29,510 bases of DNA from JASJHI01 sp033791105 (GTDB lineage Bacteria > Actinomycetota > Acidimicrobiia > Acidimicrobiales > Ilumatobacteraceae), in assembly GCA_033791105.1 (NCBI GenBank), contig JASJHI010000386.1, forward strand, positions 1 through 29,510. The letters run 5' to 3'. Under the pieces are notes generated by a model. That model did not search any database. It saw only the letters and a program-made list of their open reading frames with translations, and had not been told where the DNA came from. Both the position numbers and the translations under genes were made by a program. This document shows positions 23,551 to 29,510 of the stretch, one piece after another; position 1 is the first letter of the stretch; every line of letters begins with the position of its first letter.

Positions 23551-24763
23551 AGCGCTCGGCCTGTCCGGCGGCCTCGGTCAGCGCCGCGACATTGTCCCGG
23601 GTGAAGAATCCCTCGTAGCCGTGGCAGCGCTCGATGTACTCGGTGATGAGTAGCGAATAGATCGAGGCCTTGGAGAAGATCTGTTTGAGGTTGGGCTCGT
23701 CCTTGCACTCGCCCACCACGTGCGCGAGAAAGTCGGTCCCGAGTTCCCTGAGTTCACCGACGACGTAGTCGACGTTCTTCTCGCCGGCGTGGTCGCCGTC
23801 GACGACGGCGTAGGCCATGTGATGCATCCGACGCCCGAAGTTGCGCACGAAGTCCTCGGTCGGCATCGGCAGGGACTCGAACGAATTGACGAACGACGGT
23901 GTGTTGTTCGCGGTGAACACGCGGGCGGGGCTCATCTTGTCGTCGGGCACGTTCGGGTTGCGGGTCACGTTGGTCGACGAATTCATCTCGAGGATGTTGT
24001 AGGCGCCCCAGAAGTAGTACGGCACCATCGTGAGGTACTCGAGGATCGCGTCCTCGCGCTCACCGGCGAGAATGCGGGTCGCCATGTGATCGAGGCCGAG
24101 AATGAGCCCCTCGAGCCCGTGCTCAACCTGGATGGCTGCCGCCGCGTCGATCGTGGCCAGATCGCCGGGGGCGAGCGAGAAACGCTGGCCGAGCCCGAGT
24201 GCGTCGAGGTCGTCGAGGTCGACATCGACGTAACCGACTCGGTTGTAGGTGAAGTCGGAGAGAAAGGTGAACGTCATGTGGTCGCGGCAGTAGAACGAAT
24301 TCTCCTGGTCGCCGTCGTAGACGAAGCGGACGTTCTGTGGTTCGAGCGCGGCGCGCACATCGGCACATGACGACGCCTTGTAGACCTCGCCGATGTAACG
24401 GGCGTTCGGCTTCGTCCGCGACAGTGGGTACATGCGGTTCCAGCGGGTGATCTCGTCGGTGTACGACGGGCTCAACGGTTCGAGTACGACGAGGCGGGGA
24501 AACTCGGGCTGGGAGCGCAACAAGAAGACGCGATGCGTGTCGCTGAGCCGCGAATCGATCAGCCGATAGGGCCCCATCAGCGCGAGTTCGGCGAGGTACT
24601 CGACCGCCTCGCCGTGTTCGACCTGGACGACCACACCGGCCATCTCGCGGACGATCTCATCCAGTCCCGACCCGGCCCGACGCTGGTAGATGCGCGGCAG
24701 GTACTCGTTGAAGAAGTCCGAGTTCTGCTTGTCGCCGAGCGGCGAGTAGTTCATCAGGTCCAT
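23525..24763 (-). CDS. HPPD-like VOC-superfamily protein, putative non-heme iron dioxygenase
   Basis: A 412-residue protein not assignable to a named enzyme. Its C-terminal half resembles the catalytic half of 4-hydroxyphenylpyruvate dioxygenase: GLILGLDHMATRI (His226), MHHMAYAV (His315), then LKQIFSKASIYSLLITEYIE with Glu375, ending GFFTRDNVAALTEAAG, similar to the HPPD terminus GFGxGNFxALFxA. These three residues would form the 2-His-1-Glu iron site. The first 200 residues (YSPLGDKQNSDFFNEYLPRI, SDTHRVFLLRSQPEFPRLVV) do not look like the HPPD N-terminal half. A 2-oxo acid substrate is possible. The start at 24763 has GGAG 11 bases upstream. The gene sits between malic enzyme (46-base gap) and NDH-2 (overlapping). 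Confidence 0.7.
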   Translation of the reverse strand: MDLMNYSPLGDKQNSDFFNEYLPRIYQRRAGSGLDEIVREMAGVVVQVEHGEAVEYLAELALMGPYRLIDSRLSDTHRVFLLRSQPEFPRLVVLEPLSPSYTDEITRWNRMYPLSRTKPNARYIGEVYKASSCADVRAALEPQNVRFVYDGDQENSFYCRDHMTFTFLSDFTYNRVGYVDVDLDDLDALGLGQRFSLAPGDLATIDAAAAIQVEHGLEGLILGLDHMATRILAGEREDAILEYLTMVPYYFWGAYNILEMNSSTNVTRNPNVPDDKMSPARVFTANNTPSFVNSFESLPMPTEDFVRNFGRRMHHMAYAVVDGDHAGEKNVDYVVGELRELGTDFLAHVVGECKDEPNLKQIFSKASIYSLLITEYIERCHGYEGFFTRDNVAALTEAAGQAERYEHGHVFD

Positions 24764-24809
24764 CGCTGTGGCTGCTCCGGTCTTGGTGGTTTCGGATCTG
24801 TCGCTGCGT

Positions 24810-26489
24810 TCACAATTCGTAGGCACCGTATTGGGGATGCCAGGTCGTGGCGTCGACGAGGGCCTCGAGATCGGCAGGCGCGTCGTGCGCAGCAAGACCC
24901 TGCTCCTGCGCCTTTGCAGCGACGGCCAGCGCGATCTGCCGACTGACGGAGCGGATCCCGTCGAGTGCCGGCAACACGGGATCGCCCGGCCGGCGGGCAT
25001 CGACCGATGCCGCGAGCGCGTGAGCCGCCGCCATGAACATCTCGTCGCTGACGCGCCTGGCGCCGACCGCGCGCACGCCGAGTCCGACGCCGGGGAAGAT
25101 GTAGGAATTGTTGCTCTGCGCGATGACGTGTGTGACGCCGTCGTGCACGACCGGATCGAACGGGCTTCCAGTGGCGACGAGCGCGCGACCGTCGGACCAC
25201 TCGATGACGTCAGCGGCCGTGGCCTCGGCGCGCGATGTCGGATTCGACAGGGGCATGACGATCGGATGCTCGACGCCGGCCGCCATCGCCCGGATCACAT
25301 CCTCGGTGAAGAGGCCGGGGACGCCGGTGACACCGATCATCACCGTCGGCGCAACATTGCGCACGACGCCGAGCAGCGTCGAACTACCGCCGTCCGCGTC
25401 GTCCCACTCGGCCACCGCTGTCGAGTGCTGGGCGAGTGGTCGCTGGAACGCCATGAGGTCGTCCATGTCGTCGGTGAGGAGGCCCACCCTGTCGACGATG
25501 AACAACCGCGAGCGTGCGTCGGCCTCCGGCACACCATCGGCCGTCATCGCTGCGACGATCTGCTCGCCGATGCCAGTGCCCGCTGTACCGCCGCCGACGA
25601 TCACCACCCGCTGGTCGGAAATCTTTCGATCGGTCTGGCGGAGACCGGACAAGACGGCAGCCAGGGCGACCGTCGCCGTGCCCTGAATGTCGTCGTTGAA
25701 GGTACAGAGTCGATCGCGGTAGCGATCCAGCAGTTTGTGCGCGTGGTGTTCGGCGAAGTCCTCCCACTGCAGCAGTACGTCGGGGAAGACCTCGATGACC
25801 GCCGACACGAACAACTCGACGAAGTCGTCGTAATCAGGGCCGGTCACACGCTCGTGTCGCCAGCCGAGGTAGTCCGGGTCGGCTCTCCGTTCGGTGTTGT
25901 TCGTGCCGACGTCCAGTACGACCGGCAGGGTGGTCGCGGGGTCGATGCCCGCGCACGCCGAGTACAGCGAGAGCTTTCCGATCGGGATGCCCAGCCCATC
26001 CGCTCCCTGGTCGCCGAGACCGAGAATCCGTTCACCGTCTGTGACGACGATGACCGACACGTCGTCGTTGGGCGCGGAGCGGAGCATCTGCACCATGCGA
26101 TCCCGGTCGGGATACGAGACGAACAGCCCGCGATGATGCTGGTAGATGCGGCTGAACTGTTGGCAGGCCTCGCCGACAACCGGCGTGTACACGATCGGGA
26201 GGAGACCGGTCACGTCGTCGACGAGCAGCCGCAGGAACAGTGTCTCGTCGTAGTCCTGGACGCCCCGCAGCAACATGTGACGGGCCAGATCCGACGTTTC
26301 GAGTTCGAGCTGTGATCGAATCCGGTCGGCGCGCTGCTCGATCGTCTCGACACCCGTGGGAAGGAGTCCGTGAAGCCCGAACCGCTCGCGTTCTTCGATC
26401 GTGAACGCGGTCCCCTTGTTGAGGAGCGGGTTCGAGAGCAGCGGAACGCCACCGACCTCGATATGTCGTGGCTCCGACTCGCTCCCCAT
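24810..26489 (-). CDS. NAD-dependent malic enzyme (oxaloacetate-decarboxylating)
   Basis: A 559-residue malic enzyme of the large (MaeA/SfcA) class. Motifs in order: VYTPVVGEACQQFS with Tyr101 as the catalytic acid, GIPIGKLSLYSACAGI with Lys172, WEDFAEHHAHKLL supplying metal ligand acids, FNDDIQGTATVALAAVL, the nucleotide fold VVIVGGGTAGTGIGEQIV, and MPLSNPTSRAEATAADV. It converts malate to pyruvate, CO2 and NAD(P)H in the cytoplasm. It is the first gene of the long minus-strand operon, so it could supply reducing power to the NDH-2 encoded two genes later. The ribosome site is weak (AGTGAG). Coenzyme choice (NAD or NADP) is not proven by these motifs. Confidence 0.93.
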   Translation of the reverse strand: MGSESEPRHIEVGGVPLLSNPLLNKGTAFTIEERERFGLHGLLPTGVETIEQRADRIRSQLELETSDLARHMLLRGVQDYDETLFLRLLVDDVTGLLPIVYTPVVGEACQQFSRIYQHHRGLFVSYPDRDRMVQMLRSAPNDDVSVIVVTDGERILGLGDQGADGLGIPIGKLSLYSACAGIDPATTLPVVLDVGTNNTERRADPDYLGWRHERVTGPDYDDFVELFVSAVIEVFPDVLLQWEDFAEHHAHKLLDRYRDRLCTFNDDIQGTATVALAAVLSGLRQTDRKISDQRVVIVGGGTAGTGIGEQIVAAMTADGVPEADARSRLFIVDRVGLLTDDMDDLMAFQRPLAQHSTAVAEWDDADGGSSTLLGVVRNVAPTVMIGVTGVPGLFTEDVIRAMAAGVEHPIVMPLSNPTSRAEATAADVIEWSDGRALVATGSPFDPVVHDGVTHVIAQSNNSYIFPGVGLGVRAVGARRVSDEMFMAAAHALAASVDARRPGDPVLPALDGIRSVSRQIALAVAAKAQEQGLAAHDAPADLEALVDATTWHPQYGAYEL

Positions 26490-26627
26490 CGATACTCACT
26501 CTCGTCGTCGCTCAGCCCACGCTGACCATATTCGATCGGGCGAGCGCGGACCCGCGGCGCCCCTCCCCGGGACCACTATTGTCACCGCTCAGCAAGCGAC
26601 GACTCGATGCGATGGAGGGCAAACGCA
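26490..26627. promoter_or_regulatory. Divergent intergenic region at the head of the long operon
   Basis: These 138 bases separate malic enzyme (-) from the lipoprotein gene (+), so the main promoter of the long operon should lie here. TATGGT (minus strand, 26525-26530) fits an actinobacterial -10 box about 35 bases before the malic enzyme start, but no -35 match stands at the right distance. On plus, TTGTCA at 26579-26584 could be a -35 box without a clear -10. No dyad operator or riboswitch-like structure was recognised. Confidence 0.35.
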
Positions 26628-27083
26628 ATGGCGAACCGGCGTCGGTGTCCCACCGCACTTGCCGTCGTCGCGGCGGTCCTCTCGGTTGCGGTCGGATGTA
26701 GCACCGACGATGAGACAGCACGCGCGAAGGCTGAAGAATTCGTCGCCGCGACATCGGCGGTCGGCATCGCGCCGCGACTCACCGTCGGAGTGGCAGAAGC
26801 CTTGTACGGCGACGACGCTGCGGCGGTCTGCGACGCATTCGACGGCGGGCTGACCTCCGTCGAGCGGCTCATCCTCCTCGGCAACCCGAGCGGTCGCCGC
26901 CACAAGACGATCACCGACCACAGCATCGTCTACGCGCGCCTCGTGATCGAGACGTACTGCCCCGAGCAACGCGAGCATTTCCGCGACGAGGTCGAGGACC
27001 TCGATCCGGTCGAGTCGGACAAGCTCCCTGCTTCCGCCGGCGAATCGACCGTCGAATCGACCGGCGAATCGAGCGGTGCATGA
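26628..27083 (+). CDS. Small putative lipoprotein of unknown function
   Basis: A 151-residue exported protein. It has a basic N-terminus (MANRRR), a hydrophobic stretch (ALAVVAAVLSVAV) and a lipobox-like VAVGC with Cys24, so it is probably lipidated and held on the outer face of the membrane. The mature part is Ala-rich at first, then contains two further Cys (about 74 and 113) that could form a disulfide, and it ends in a Glu-Ser-Thr repeat. No known domain was recognised. The start at 26628 is supported by GGAGGG eight bases upstream; an ATG at 26607 is also in frame. Its stop overlaps the permease start by four bases (ATGA), pointing to a shared task with the transporter. Confidence 0.75.
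   Translation: MANRRRCPTALAVVAAVLSVAVGCSTDDETARAKAEEFVAATSAVGIAPRLTVGVAEALYGDDAAAVCDAFDGGLTSVERLILLGNPSGRRHKTITDHSIVYARLVIETYCPEQREHFRDEVEDLDPVESDKLPASAGESTVESTGESSGA
27039..27074 (+). repeat. Three tandem 12-base repeats at the 3' end of the lipoprotein gene
   Basis: Units at 27039-27050, 27051-27062 and 27063-27074, each a variant of GGCGAATCGACC, are in frame and encode Gly/Val-Glu-Ser-Thr/Ser. They form a polar, acidic C-terminal tail. Copy number could vary without frameshift. Confidence 0.7.
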
Positions 27084-28546
27084 CCGTGGAACCGGTCGCC
27101 GCCGAAGATCGGGGTCCCTCGACGGCGATGCTCGCCTGGCCCGCGATGGCGATGCTGATGGTGGCGAGCGTCGGGAGCATCGCGCAGCTCTCGGACTCGG
27201 CCAGCTTCGGTCTCGGGGCGGTCACCGTCTACCTGCTTCCAGCCCTGCTGTTCCTCCTGCCGGTCGGACTCGTGTCAGCCGAGCTGGCCACCAGCCATCC
27301 CGGCGGCATCTTCGTTTGGGTACGCGAAGCGTTCGGCGACCGCACCGGTTTCCAGGCGACATGGTTCGTGTTCATGAACAGCGTCACGCTGTACCCGTCA
27401 CTGTTGTCGTTCGGTGCGGCGTCGCTGGCCACTGCCTTGGGCCGTCCCGATCTCGCGTCGAACGGCATCTACATGGGCCTTGTGGTGCTCGTCGTCTTCT
27501 GGCTGGCGACGTGGATCGTGTCGCGCGGGATGAAGGCGTCCACCGGCATCAGCAACGTCGGCCTGCTCGCAGGCACGGTCACGCCGGCGATCTTCCTGAT
27601 CTTTTTCATGTGCGCCTGGCTGATCGACTCGAAGCCGTCCCAGATCGAATTCGCCGCTGACGATCTGGCTCCGCCGTTCGACGGCTTGTCGAGCATTGCT
27701 CTCGTCGTCGGCACATTCGTCGCGTTCGCCGGGCTCGAGGTCAACGCCGTCCACATCGGCAAGCTGAAGGGTCCGCCGAAGAACTACCTCCGGGCGGTTG
27801 TCTCCGCCGCCGCCGTCGTCTTCACGATGTACCTGCTGGGGTCGCTGGCGATCTCTGTCGCAGTCCCCGACTCGTCGCTCGAGCTCACCTCCGGGGCGTC
27901 GCAGGCGTTCACCGTCTACGCCGACGGCTTCGGCGTGCCCGGGTTGTCGTACGTCTTGTCCGGACTGCTCGTGGTCGGCGCGCTCGCCGCATCGATCGCC
28001 TGGATCGGCGGACCGAGTCGCAGCATGTGGCTCGTCGGCCGGGCCGGCTATCTGCCGCCGTCGCTACAACGCACGAACCGCAACGACGTCCAGATCTCAC
28101 TGCTGCTGCTCCAAGGGGCGATCGTCACGGTCCTCGCCCTGGTCTTCGTCGTCGCACCGAACACCTCCGCCGCCTTCGCTCTCCTGCAGGACGTGTCGAT
28201 CATCTTGTACATGCTGATGTACGTCTTGATGTTCGCCGCCGCGATCCGGCTGAGGCGAACGCAGCCCGGCATCGACCGACCGATTCGAATCCGAGGCCTC
28301 GTACCGATGGCGGTCGTCGGCGCCCTCGCGGCGATGTCCGCGATCGTGCTCGGGCTGACGCCGCCGTCGGGTTACGCATCGTTGTCGGCGCCGGTCTACG
28401 CGTCGATCGTCGCCGTCGGCGTGATCGTGCTCGCGTTGCCGCCGCAGTTCATCTACCGGCTCCGGCGACCATCGTGGCGCACCGACGAGTTGGTCGATCC
28501 ACCCGTGCCGGAACTCCCGGCCGACCAGAGCCCCGATCGGGACTGA
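27080..28546 (+). CDS. APC-family amino acid permease, glutamate/GABA antiporter-like
   Basis: A 488-residue membrane protein with about 12 helices. Helix 1 is the usual discontinuous segment (AMLMVASVGSIAQLSD), followed by ATSHPGGIFVWVREAFG, close to the GGVFxWVxEAFG stretch of GadC-type exchangers. Helix 6 reads FVAFAGLEVNAVHIGKLKGP, which matches the family's F-x-G-x-E-x-x-A-x-H pattern. It probably exchanges an acidic amino acid or its decarboxylation product across the membrane; the substrate is unproven, and no decarboxylase gene is nearby. The ATG at 27080 overlaps the lipoprotein stop (ATGA). The 3' end overlaps the converging methyltransferase gene by 94 bases. Confidence 0.85.
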   Translation: MTVEPVAAEDRGPSTAMLAWPAMAMLMVASVGSIAQLSDSASFGLGAVTVYLLPALLFLLPVGLVSAELATSHPGGIFVWVREAFGDRTGFQATWFVFMNSVTLYPSLLSFGAASLATALGRPDLASNGIYMGLVVLVVFWLATWIVSRGMKASTGISNVGLLAGTVTPAIFLIFFMCAWLIDSKPSQIEFAADDLAPPFDGLSSIALVVGTFVAFAGLEVNAVHIGKLKGPPKNYLRAVVSAAAVVFTMYLLGSLAISVAVPDSSLELTSGASQAFTVYADGFGVPGLSYVLSGLLVVGALAASIAWIGGPSRSMWLVGRAGYLPPSLQRTNRNDVQISLLLLQGAIVTVLALVFVVAPNTSAAFALLQDVSIILYMLMYVLMFAAAIRLRRTQPGIDRPIRIRGLVPMAVVGALAAMSAIVLGLTPPSGYASLSAPVYASIVAVGVIVLALPPQFIYRLRRPSWRTDELVDPPVPELPADQSPDRD

Positions 28547-29286
28547 CGCCGCCGAGTCGCGCTGCTACCGTTCGCAGTTCGAGACTCGACGGGTGTCGAT
28601 TCGCGCGACCATCGCAGTCCCATGAGGCTCGGAATGTGCGCTTGGCCGTGGAAGCCCGGGAGGCGCTCGATCGCCTCCGGACTCGGTCCACGTTCGATCA
28701 TTCGCTCGAGCCGCCAGCCGGTCTCGGCCGCAGCGGTGAGGAGTTCACCGATCGGCCGATGCACGAGATCGACATTCCTGTCGCCCGCCGGCTGAGGCGA
28801 CGAACCGGCGGCGAGGTACGACCCCCAGCGCCACAGCGCCTCGCCATCGGGGTCGAGCAGCGGCTCCGAACCCGGCGATGTCGCCACGGCATGATTCATC
28901 ACGGTGACGAGGTGGCCTCCCCGTCGGACCACACGAGCAACGTTGCTGAAGAGTCCGACATGATCCTCGAGCACATCGAAGATGCCGACCGCGACGGCGC
29001 GGTCGATGGATCCCGGCCGAATCCACGAGAGATCCGGCAGCCGCGCTCGGACCACCGGACCGGCGGAGGCCGCGCGGGCCAGCAGATCGAACGACAGATC
29101 GGTGCCGATGACCGGCCCGCCGAGCAACCGCATCCCCTGCCCCTCGCCGCAGCCGAGGTCGAGTGTCAGCCCGGCGGAGTCGCCGACGAGTTCCGCGAGC
29201 AGGGCGAAGGTGTCGGTCGATTGTGTGGGATCGTCTCGGACGAGGTCGACCCACCAGCCGGCGATGTCGTCCCAGTTGTCACTCAT
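28453..29286 (-). CDS. Class I SAM-dependent methyltransferase
   Basis: A 277-residue protein with a Rossmann-like SAM-binding domain: motif I is LTLDLGCGEGQGMRLL (about 40-55), the acidic loop after strand 2 is VIGTDLSFDLL, and VAVGIFDVLEDHVGLFSNVA followed by VVRRGGHLVTVMNH matches motifs around strands 4 and 5 of the Methyltransf_11-type family. The substrate is unknown. The recognisable domain ends near HIPSLMGLRW; the last 50 or so residues are Arg/Ser-rich, low in complexity and lie where the gene overlaps the permease on the other strand, so the true end may be an extension gained by loss of an earlier stop. It starts 31 bases after the monooxygenase gene and may share its transcript. 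Confidence 0.8.
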   Translation of the reverse strand: MSDNWDDIAGWWVDLVRDDPTQSTDTFALLAELVGDSAGLTLDLGCGEGQGMRLLGGPVIGTDLSFDLLARAASAGPVVRARLPDLSWIRPGSIDRAVAVGIFDVLEDHVGLFSNVARVVRRGGHLVTVMNHAVATSPGSEPLLDPDGEALWRWGSYLAAGSSPQPAGDRNVDLVHRPIGELLTAAAETGWRLERMIERGPSPEAIERLPGFHGQAHIPSLMGLRWSRESTPVESRTANGSSATRRRQSRSGLWSAGSSGTGGSTNSSVRHDGRRSR

Positions 29287-29317
29287 CGAAGCACGAGAAT
29301 CGAATTGGGTCGGCGGG

Positions 29318-29510
29318 TCAACCGGTCGTGAACACGAAGTTGTCGTCCATCGCGTTCTCGACGCCGGCGATGTGATCGATGTACATCGGAAACCCGCCGT
29401 TGTAGTTGCCGTCCTGACGTCGATTCTCCTGGCCCTCGAAGTTGTAGTAGCCCGGCGTGCACATCTGGTTGCGGCTGGTCTTGCCTCGGTGGCGGATCAC
29501 CTCCTGCACC
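29318..29510 (-). CDS. C-terminal end of a flavin-containing/Baeyer-Villiger-type monooxygenase (5' partial)
   Basis: Only the last 60 or so residues are in the window; the gene continues past base 29510. The sequence KTSRNQMCTPGYYNFEGQ, then NGGFPMYIDHI, is the usual C-terminal block of cyclohexanone-type and related FAD monooxygenases (CTPGYYNNEG pattern). Such enzymes insert oxygen next to a ketone using NADPH. The FAD and NADPH motifs lie outside the window, so the class is inferred from this block alone. It is upstream of the methyltransferase gene on the same strand with a 31-base gap. A ketone monooxygenase fits the steroid/alicyclic flavour of the flavoproteins at the left end. Confidence 0.75.
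   Translation of the reverse strand, partial: VQEVIRHRGKTSRNQMCTPGYYNFEGQENRRQDGNYNGGFPMYIDHIAGVENAMDDNFVFTTG

Noticed and set aside
24764..25000. Upstream extension of the HPPD-like protein
   Set aside because: It would run inside malic enzyme in another frame, is Arg/Ser/Pro-rich, and an ATG with upstream GGAG exists at 24763.
1..29510. tRNA, rRNA, CRISPR array, insertion sequence or phage genes
   Set aside because: No cloverleaf, spaced repeat array, transposase motif or terminal inverted repeats were recognised by reading.

Overview
This is high-GC DNA with densely packed genes, many joined by ATGA, GTGA or TGATG overlaps. Several gene families point to an actinobacterium: a three-helix Rieske protein QcrA, a membrane-anchored diheme QcrC, the small CtaF subunit, and two proteins of the mycothiol-linked TIGR03086 group. 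The mix of respiratory and aromatic/steroid-type catabolic genes suggests a marine or soil Acidimicrobiia-like lineage, but that placement is an inference. No RNA gene, insertion sequence or CRISPR array was seen, and no gene-free stretch exceeds about 140 bases.

Left part (1-10032), catabolic islands on both strands. It opens with the 3' end of a Leu/Ile/Val-type periplasmic binding protein (+). A three-gene minus-strand operon follows: a TIGR03086 protein, then two flavoproteins of the ketosteroid-dehydrogenase/fumarate-reductase superfamily. Next come a crotonase (+), a VOC protein and a second TIGR03086 protein (-), a ligA-ligB pair for a type II extradiol dioxygenase (+), and a Rieske oxygenase alpha subunit (-). 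Together these could hydroxylate a ring, cleave it in the meta position and feed beta-oxidation-like steps, but the substrate cannot be read from sequence.

Middle (10136-26489), one unbroken minus-strand series of 14 genes with no gap above 46 bases. In transcription order: malic enzyme, a protein resembling 4-hydroxyphenylpyruvate dioxygenase, type II NADH dehydrogenase, a membrane-anchored FMN glutamate-synthase-like protein, an MFS transporter, ctaE, qcrC, qcrA, qcrB, ctaC, ctaD, ctaF, ctaG, and a 2-oxohept-4-ene-1,7-dioate-type hydratase. It encodes a menaquinol-to-oxygen route (bc1 plus aa3 oxidase), with NADH supply upstream (malic enzyme, NDH-2) and catabolic enzymes at both ends. A GC-rich hairpin follows the last gene.

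Right part (26628-29510). A small lipoprotein gene overlaps a glutamate/GABA-antiporter-like permease gene (+). Converging on it are a SAM methyltransferase gene and the 3' end of a flavin monooxygenase (Baeyer-Villiger type) gene (-).

The most unusual points are the single respiratory and catabolic gene string, the HPPD-like protein with a complete predicted iron site but a foreign N-terminal half, and the NDH-2/FMN-protein pair.
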